Source: Clostridia bacterium BRH_c25 (GTDB lineage: Bacteria > Bacillota_A > Clostridia > Lutisporales > Lutisporaceae). From it: a DNA stretch of 18,025 bases. Below the pieces are notes generated by a model that was not told the origin of the DNA, did no database searches, and saw only the letters and a list, made by a program, of their open reading frames with translations. The DNA is taken from positions 1 through 18,025 of the forward strand of contig LOES01000211.1 in NCBI GenBank assembly GCA_001515955.1, written 5' to 3'. This document shows positions 13,401-18,025 of this stretch, in pieces (position 1 is the stretch's first letter; every line of letters begins with the position of its first letter). The position numbers and the translations under genes are program-made.

Positions 13401-14669
13401 ATGAACACCTACAGCTATGAGAAGAACCAGGAGCAGTTCATGCGTGCCTTAAAGGTCATTCCGACGGGTATATACGGACATCTGGGCCCTGTTGAAGGCT
13501 GCTTCATACCAACCAGTGCATATCCATTCTTTTCCCAGCGTGCCAACGGTGCATATTTCTGGGATGTAGACGGAAACCGCTTTATAGATTATATGTGTGC
13601 TTATGGCCCCAACATCCTGGGCTATAATGACGAGGATGTGGATGCTGCCGCGGCAGAGCAGGCAAAAGCCGGCAACTGTACTACCGCTCCCTCCTCAATT
13701 GTAATAGATCTGGCCGAGCTTATGGTTGATACTGTTGCTATGGCGGATTGGACCTTCTTTGCAAAGAACGGCGGTGACGTAACAAGCTTTGCATTGATGG
13801 TTGCAAAAGCTGCCACCGGAAGGAAAAAAACCATTCTGGTAAAGGGCAATTATCACGGTGTTGCACCCTGGACTCAGAAGCTGGGCTATCCGGGCATTGC
13901 AGCGGAAGATGTGTCCAACAACTTCTATGTTGACTGGAATAACTATGATCAGGTGGAAAATATAGTAAAGGAACATCCCGGTGAAATTGCCTGTTTTATG
14001 TCTACACCATATTATCATCCGGTATTTGCTGATAATGAGCTGCCCGCACCCGGTTACTGGCAGAAGATCAGAAAGCTCTGTACAGACAATGGCATTGTAT
14101 TGGCCATTGATGATGTGCGCTGCGGCTTCCGCCTTGATATGGCAGGTTCAGACCACTATTTCGGCTTCAAGGCCGACCTTATGTGCTTCTGCAAAGCCAT
14201 AGCCAATGGCTGGAATGTGTCCGCCCTTTGCGGGACAGACGCACTGCGTGATGCCGTCAGCTCAATAATGTATACCGGCAGCTACTGGCTGTCTGCAGTA
14301 CCCTTTGCGGCAGGGATTGCTTGTATAAAAAAGCTGAAGGAGCTTAATGCCCCCCAAATGCTCATCAAAAATGGCAGAAAACTGACGGAAGGCTTGGTGG
14401 ACACAGCGAAAAACCATGGCTATAAGCTTACCGTAACAGGCGTACCCTCCATGTGGTATATGAGACTTACGGAGGATGATTCACTGATGCTGCACCAGGA
14501 ATGGGTTGCCGAATGTGTAAAAAGAGGAGCTTTTTTCACAAACCATCACAATTTATTCATGTGCTGTGCCATTACTGATGAGGATATCAGTCATACTCTG
14601 GATATAGCCGATGAGGCCTTCAAGGTTCTGAGAAAAAGACCTCCAACTACGATTAATTCAGTTATATAG
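13401..14669 (+). CDS. Class-III PLP aminotransferase (glutamate-1-semialdehyde aminomutase-like)
   Basis: This 422-residue fold-type-I PLP enzyme has the N-terminal FWDVDGNRFIDYMCAYGPNILGY pattern in parts, the ring-stacking Tyr151-His152-Gly153, Asp237 (AIDDVRCGFR) to hold the pyridine nitrogen, and Lys265 (CFCKAIANGW) for the Schiff base. The phosphate-cup segment is unusual: AKNGGDVTSFALMVAKAATG, where relatives have NSGTEA. This and DDVRCGFR suggest a specialised substrate. GGAGGG lies before the ATG, 16 nt after the SCP2-like stop. It should move an amino group to a ketone or aldehyde, or shift it within one molecule. It is not in a haem operon, so HemL itself is unlikely. Confidence 0.88.
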   Translation: MNTYSYEKNQEQFMRALKVIPTGIYGHLGPVEGCFIPTSAYPFFSQRANGAYFWDVDGNRFIDYMCAYGPNILGYNDEDVDAAAAEQAKAGNCTTAPSSIVIDLAELMVDTVAMADWTFFAKNGGDVTSFALMVAKAATGRKKTILVKGNYHGVAPWTQKLGYPGIAAEDVSNNFYVDWNNYDQVENIVKEHPGEIACFMSTPYYHPVFADNELPAPGYWQKIRKLCTDNGIVLAIDDVRCGFRLDMAGSDHYFGFKADLMCFCKAIANGWNVSALCGTDALRDAVSSIMYTGSYWLSAVPFAAGIACIKKLKELNAPQMLIKNGRKLTEGLVDTAKNHGYKLTVTGVPSMWYMRLTEDDSLMLHQEWVAECVKRGAFFTNHHNLFMCCAITDEDISHTLDIADEAFKVLRKRPPTTINSVI

Positions 14670-14786
14670 GTTGCAAGAAAGAAGTTTCAAGGAAGTATTT
14701 TGCAACCTATGAAATCAAGGAATATGCTTTTGCAATATTTGAATTTCATAGTAAGATGTTTATTGCAAAACATATAGATAAGGAAG
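14666..14786 (+). promoter_or_regulatory. Structured intergenic RNA with four TTGCAA motifs
   Basis: ATAGGTTGCAA (14666-14676) pairs exactly with 14700-14710. CTATGAAAT (14707-14715) pairs with 14743-14751, around an inner AATATGC/GCAATATT stem. ATGTTT and AAACAT (about 14756-14774) form a third stem. The first two stems share CTAT (14707-14710), so they cannot both form fully. TTGCAA, itself palindromic, occurs four times. No T-run follows. It may be a switch, processing site or stabilising element inside the operon. Confidence 0.55.
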
Positions 14787-14795
14787 GTGATCACT

Positions 14796-15650
14796 ATGGT
14801 AATCAATAATCAGGAATTACTTCTTCTTGAGGATAAAGCCCATGAGCTTAGAAACCTTTGCGTCGATACTGTAATGTGGGCGGGAGCCGGACATATAGGA
14901 GGAGCCTTAAGCTCAATGGATATATTCACCATATTATATTATAAATATCTGAAAATTGACCCCAAGAGACCGGATTGGCCGGACAGGGACAGGTTCATAC
15001 TGAGCAAGGGCCATGTAGGAGTCGGCTATGCTCCTGTCCTTGCAGACAAAGGCTATTTTGACAAGGAGCTTCTGAAGGAGTATAACCATACCGGTTCCTC
15101 CCTCGGTATGCATCTTGACTCGGCAAAGGTGCCGGGAGTGGATGCATCTACAGGCTCTCTGGGACACGGACTTCCAATGGCCATCGGAATGGCTCTGGCA
15201 GCCCGTCTTCAGAACAAACAGTACACTACCTACTGCCTGCTGGGAGACGGTGAATGTGATGAAGGCTCCGTATGGGAAGCTGCAATGTCTGCATCACATT
15301 TTAATGTTACAAATCTTGTAACAATTATTGACCGCAACAAATGCATGATTGACGGCCCCACTGAAGATGTTATGAAGCTTGAACCCTTTGCAGACAAATG
15401 GAGAGCTTTCGGCTTTATAGTAAAGGAGGTTGACGGACACAGCTTCACACAATTGTCTGAAGCTATTGATTATGCCTTGGCTGAGAAGTCAGCTCCTGTT
15501 GCTATAATTGCAAATACTGTTAAGGGCTGCGGAATTGATTTTATGGAGGGCGATTACAGGTGGCACTACGGCGGTCTTGACAGTGAAAAGATAGAGCAGT
15601 GCAGGGAAAGCCTCGGGAGATACTATGAAAAAAGGTGTAAGGAGGTGTAG
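14796..15650 (+). CDS. Transketolase-like, N-terminal (ThDP pyrophosphate) subunit
   Basis: This 284-residue subunit holds the diphosphate-binding half of a split transketolase. It has His33 (GAGHIGGALS), SKGH with His73, SLGHGLP with His124, and the ThDP motif GDGE at 150-153 with Asn181 about 28 residues on (IDRNKCM). Full transketolases have both halves in one chain of about 620-670 residues; here the second half is the next gene, 3 nt downstream. I chose the ATG at 14796, as AGGAAGG precedes it by 8 nt, over a GTG at 14787. The active site lies between subunits. It should transfer or release a two-carbon ketol unit, with the acceptor unknown. Confidence 0.9.
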   Translation: MVINNQELLLLEDKAHELRNLCVDTVMWAGAGHIGGALSSMDIFTILYYKYLKIDPKRPDWPDRDRFILSKGHVGVGYAPVLADKGYFDKELLKEYNHTGSSLGMHLDSAKVPGVDASTGSLGHGLPMAIGMALAARLQNKQYTTYCLLGDGECDEGSVWEAAMSASHFNVTNLVTIIDRNKCMIDGPTEDVMKLEPFADKWRAFGFIVKEVDGHSFTQLSEAIDYALAEKSAPVAIIANTVKGCGIDFMEGDYRWHYGGLDSEKIEQCRESLGRYYEKRCKEV

Positions 15651-15653
15651 GAT

Positions 15654-16661
15654 ATGGGCGGAATGACATATACAATGATTGAAACCTCAAGCCTGTCAAC
15701 TGCTGAATTATATGGGCAGGTACTCTGTGATCTGGCTGAAATACACCCTGATATAGTAGGTCTTTCAGCCGACCTGGCAAAGTCTACAAAGATAGGTATG
15801 TTCGGTGATAAGTATCCCCACCGTTTCTTCAATGTAGGCATTGCGGAGCAAAATATGTTCGGAATAGCTGCAGGTATGGCAAAATCCGGTCTGGTGCCCT
15901 TCGCCTCTACCTTTGCAATATTCACTTCAATGCGTGGGTTGGATCAGGTGCATACGGACATATGCTATCAGAATCTCAATGTAAAAATGATCGGCACACA
16001 CGCAGGCTTGTCCTTCGGTCAAGCGGGCTCCACCCATCACTGCACCGAAGATATTTCAATAATGAGAACAATGGCAAACTGCAAGGTAATTGTCCCGGCA
16101 GACGGAATGGAAACAGCCAATGCCGTCCAGGCCGCCTATGAAACCCCGGGCCCTGTATATATAAGGATAAACAGAGGCTTTGACCAGCGGCTTTATCCAA
16201 ATACCGGCTATGGCTTCGAAATAGGAAAAGCCGTGGAGCTTACCGAAGGAACCGATGTAACCGTTATAGCCTGCGGATCATGTGTTTTTCAAGCTGTGGA
16301 AGCAGCCAAGATACTTGATTCGGTTGATGGAATAAAGGTAATGGTACTTGATATGCATACTATAAAACCGATAGACAGGGAGGCTGTACTTAAAGCAGTC
16401 CATGAAACCAGAAGAATAATAACCGTAGAAGACCACAGCATTATAGGAGGCTTGGGGAGCGCTGTAGCGGAAGTCATGGCGGAAAGCGGAAAGGCCTGTG
16501 CATTTATGAGGCTCGGCATTCCCGACATATTCTCTATAATCGGACTTCATGAGGATCTTATGGCCCACTACAAGATAGACACCAATGGAATCGTAGAAAA
16601 TGTAAGGTCTTTGATGGGAAGGGATTTTGAAGCTGATGAAAACTGGGATGATGAGGTGTAA
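15654..16661 (+). CDS. Transketolase-like, C-terminal (ThDP pyrimidine) subunit
   Basis: This 335-residue partner of the previous gene has the pyrimidine-binding domain with SADLAKSTKI and the catalytic FNVGIAEQNM, with Glu65 to activate the cofactor. The substrate loop is FGQAGSTHHCTEDI, with His128-His129. The transketolase C-terminal domain follows (VTVIACGSCVFQAVEAAK onward). The ATG at 15654 follows AAGGAGG and begins 3 nt after the first subunit's stop, so expression is coupled. The family includes pentose-phosphate and 1-deoxyxylulose-type enzymes as well as DesB of the clostridial steroid desmolase. Which substrate is used here cannot be read from the motifs. Confidence 0.9.
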   Translation: MGGMTYTMIETSSLSTAELYGQVLCDLAEIHPDIVGLSADLAKSTKIGMFGDKYPHRFFNVGIAEQNMFGIAAGMAKSGLVPFASTFAIFTSMRGLDQVHTDICYQNLNVKMIGTHAGLSFGQAGSTHHCTEDISIMRTMANCKVIVPADGMETANAVQAAYETPGPVYIRINRGFDQRLYPNTGYGFEIGKAVELTEGTDVTVIACGSCVFQAVEAAKILDSVDGIKVMVLDMHTIKPIDREAVLKAVHETRRIITVEDHSIIGGLGSAVAEVMAESGKACAFMRLGIPDIFSIIGLHEDLMAHYKIDTNGIVENVRSLMGRDFEADENWDDEV

Positions 16662-16663
16662 TT

Positions 16664-17449
16664 ATGGCGACTGTTGAAGAATTATATGCCAGTAGAATAA
16701 TACTTAATGCAGTACTCCCTCTTGTCAAGGTTGTAGTAGAGAGCAAGGCTGACCTGTCAACGCAGTTTGCAGGCAAAACTGCCAAAATACAAATCAGTGC
16801 AAAGGATCCTGAGGGAAAGGTTGCTACACACTATGACATACAGGACGGCCTATGGACTGTCTGCAAGGGTGTGACAGAGCAGCCTGAACTGGAGCTGGAG
16901 TTCCCCAGCATTACAGCTATGAATGGTTTTTTTGCAGGAAAAAGCAAGAAGCTTCCAAAAATAAAAGGCTGGTATCGGATAGGATTTCTAATTGGAACCT
17001 TAAAGGCACTTCTGTCAATGGGTAATCTGTTAGGCTCAAAACAACCTCCGTCTAATGCCGGGGATAAAGAGCTTATGGTAAAGCTGTTATTCTATCTTCT
17101 CTCCTCCGGTATCAGCCAGCTTAACAAGGCGGAGCATCCCGAAGTATCAAAGTGGGCAAAGCGAAGCCCTGACAGAGTATATGCCTGGGCAGTTACCGGC
17201 AAGCCTGAGCTGTCGGCTTATATCAGAGTAAAAGCCGGCAACTCGAAGGCAGCCAGAGGTGAGTATACCCGTTCCAAACCATTCTTCACCATGCGTTTCG
17301 ACTCCATTGACAGTGCCCTGGGGATCCTTCTTCAGACGGATAATATGATTGAAGCTACTGCAAAAGGCAGGCTTACTATGGAAGGGGGACCTGAATACGG
17401 TGCCCAATTGGGCGAATTTATGATGATAGTAGGTTCTTATGTATCTTAA
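16664..17449 (+). CDS. Tandem SCP2-like (sterol carrier) domain protein B
   Basis: This 261-residue protein starts 2 nt after the transketolase stop, the tightest spacing in the operon. It repeats the plan of protein A. The N-half has DIQDGLWTVCKGV and LELEFPSITAMNGFFAGKSK. The C-half has a strand region around SAYIRVKAGNSKAARGEY, then FFTMRFDSIDSALGIL and ATAKGRLTMEGGPEYGAQLG, again a Gly-rich SCP2 closing segment. A hydrophobic helix region in the middle (IGFLIGTLKALLSMGNLLG) may line the lipid tunnel. It is clearly related to protein A in layout but divergent in sequence, so the two may carry different intermediates. No signal peptide; predicted cytoplasmic. Confidence 0.75.
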   Translation: MATVEELYASRIILNAVLPLVKVVVESKADLSTQFAGKTAKIQISAKDPEGKVATHYDIQDGLWTVCKGVTEQPELELEFPSITAMNGFFAGKSKKLPKIKGWYRIGFLIGTLKALLSMGNLLGSKQPPSNAGDKELMVKLLFYLLSSGISQLNKAEHPEVSKWAKRSPDRVYAWAVTGKPELSAYIRVKAGNSKAARGEYTRSKPFFTMRFDSIDSALGILLQTDNMIEATAKGRLTMEGGPEYGAQLGEFMMIVGSYVS

Positions 17450-17458
17450 ATAAATGTT

Positions 17459-17508
17459 GTGCTTATTGACACTATGAAAGATTGGCAATTTGTTGTGTTG
17501 ATAAGCAC
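17459..17508 (+). promoter_or_regulatory. Hairpin before the oxidoreductase gene
   Basis: GTGCTTATTGACAC (17459-17472) pairs with GTGTTGATAAGCAC (17495-17508): 12 Watson-Crick pairs and two wobbles around a 22-nt loop. It ends two bases before the GGAGG ribosome site of the next gene and has no T-run. It may be a processing or attenuation element that sets the amount of the last gene. Confidence 0.6.
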
Positions 17509-17522
17509 TGGGAGGCTTGTTT

Positions 17523-18025
17523 ATGGGCAACATATATCAGAAGCAATTGAAAGAATTGCTGGACGGCTTGGGAGACTGGTTCAATGAACCCTCAAAGCTT
17601 CTTGACGGCAGAATGTCAAAAAACCTTTATCCCTACCGGAAGCTCTTTGAACCTATTCAAATAAACGGGATAGAAATCAAGAACAGGATTGTAATGGGCC
17701 CAATGGGGAATGCCGGTATGGCTGATGAGACCGGGAGGCCGGGTACAAAGATGATACAGTATTTCCTGGAAAGGGCTAAAGGAGGTGCCGGACTTATAAC
17801 AAGCGGCATGACCCCGGGAAGCTGGGATGATGATCCTGTCTATGAAGACCTGGACAACACCGGTATTTTCCCCAGGCTTGACAAGCACAGGACTGTGTAT
17901 TCCGGCTGGAAGTCAATAGTAGAAGGCTGTCACGGGTGCGGTGCCAGATTTTTCATACAGCTGGCCCCCGGAATGGGGAGGGTAGGAAGCCCTGAATGTC
18001 TTACCAAAAAATTCAGGCTCCCTAT
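17523..18025 (+). CDS. NADH:flavin oxidoreductase (Old Yellow Enzyme family), N-terminal part
   Basis: The first 167 codons of a larger gene cut by the window edge, with GGGAGG 7 nt before the ATG. After about 40 residues of extra, acidic N-terminal sequence comes the barrel start: LFEPIQINGIEIKNRIVMGP, then MGNAGMADETGRPG and YFLERAKGGAGLITSG, the FMN-binding pattern of Old Yellow Enzyme and 2,4-dienoyl-CoA-reductase-like proteins. HGCGARFFIQLAPGMGR near the end of the visible part is the HxG/IQLxHxGR-like segment. Relatives reduce activated C=C bonds; the BaiCD and OsrB types act on bile acids or steroids. The full domain set, such as an iron-sulfur domain, lies outside. Confidence 0.88.
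   Translation, partial: MGNIYQKQLKELLDGLGDWFNEPSKLLDGRMSKNLYPYRKLFEPIQINGIEIKNRIVMGPMGNAGMADETGRPGTKMIQYFLERAKGGAGLITSGMTPGSWDDDPVYEDLDNTGIFPRLDKHRTVYSGWKSIVEGCHGCGARFFIQLAPGMGRVGSPECLTKKFRLP

Noticed and set aside
14666..14786. Thiamin pyrophosphate riboswitch before the ThDP enzyme
   Set aside because: The conserved CUGAGA and GGAUAA-like cores are absent; the stems are simple inverted repeats.
14796..16661. Housekeeping pentose-phosphate transketolase
   Set aside because: Possible, as split enzymes exist in Clostridia, but the SCP2-like, aminotransferase and OYE neighbours argue for a special substrate. Not excluded.

Overview
The window is low-GC DNA with strong AGGAGG-type ribosome binding sites, canonical TTGACA/TATAAT promoters and protein families typical of anaerobic Firmicutes: TrmB and MarR regulators, a bacterial ArsA ATPase with an HSP20-like tail, a glycosidase-like/amidase wall protein and a split transketolase. 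The best guess is a free-living member of the Clostridia, perhaps of the Ruminiclostridium/Acetivibrio type. That placement is inference from gene style, not from a marker gene.

Layout. (1) 1-1013, minus strand: an OmpR-type response regulator overlapping, by ATGA, the start of a sensor kinase that runs off the left edge. (2) About 1087-3010: a graveyard of mobile DNA. It holds the tail of an integrative-conjugative-element relaxase joined to a broken merR, a cluster of short ATCGTGC-type repeats, an IS200/IS605 element whose tnpA and tnpB are both internally deleted but whose hairpin ends survive, and a 17-codon stub of a tetR-like gene cut at the IS right end. (3) 3206-3788: an intact YefM/YoeB toxin-antitoxin pair with two TGTACA palindromes at its promoter. 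(4) 3827-5380, minus: a membrane-anchored PAS-GGDEF-HD-GYP cyclic-di-GMP enzyme. (5) 5718-7716, minus: marR, then an ArsA/Get3-like ATPase and a small helical protein. The same inverted-repeat operator lies before marR and before arsA. (6) 7821-9334: a divergent TrmB regulator and DUF2000 gene around a 44-bp near-perfect palindrome. (7) 9432-12338, minus: a secreted 968-aa glycosidase-like plus amidase cell-wall protein. (8) 12501-18025, plus: a promoter and palindromic operator driving an operon of SCP2-like protein A, class-III aminotransferase, transketolase N half, transketolase C half, SCP2-like protein B and an Old-Yellow-Enzyme-type oxidoreductase cut by the right edge.

Region 8 is the most interesting. 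A PLP enzyme, a ThDP ketol-transfer enzyme and a flavin reductase are co-transcribed with two tandem-domain lipid-carrier-like proteins. This looks like a pathway acting on a hydrophobic substrate, and I cannot match it to a described pathway. A split transketolase acting on a lipid has a precedent in the steroid desmolase DesAB of Clostridium scindens, but the aminotransferase and the two SCP2-like proteins are not part of that system. The operon also carries two structured intergenic RNAs (14666-14786 and 17459-17508).
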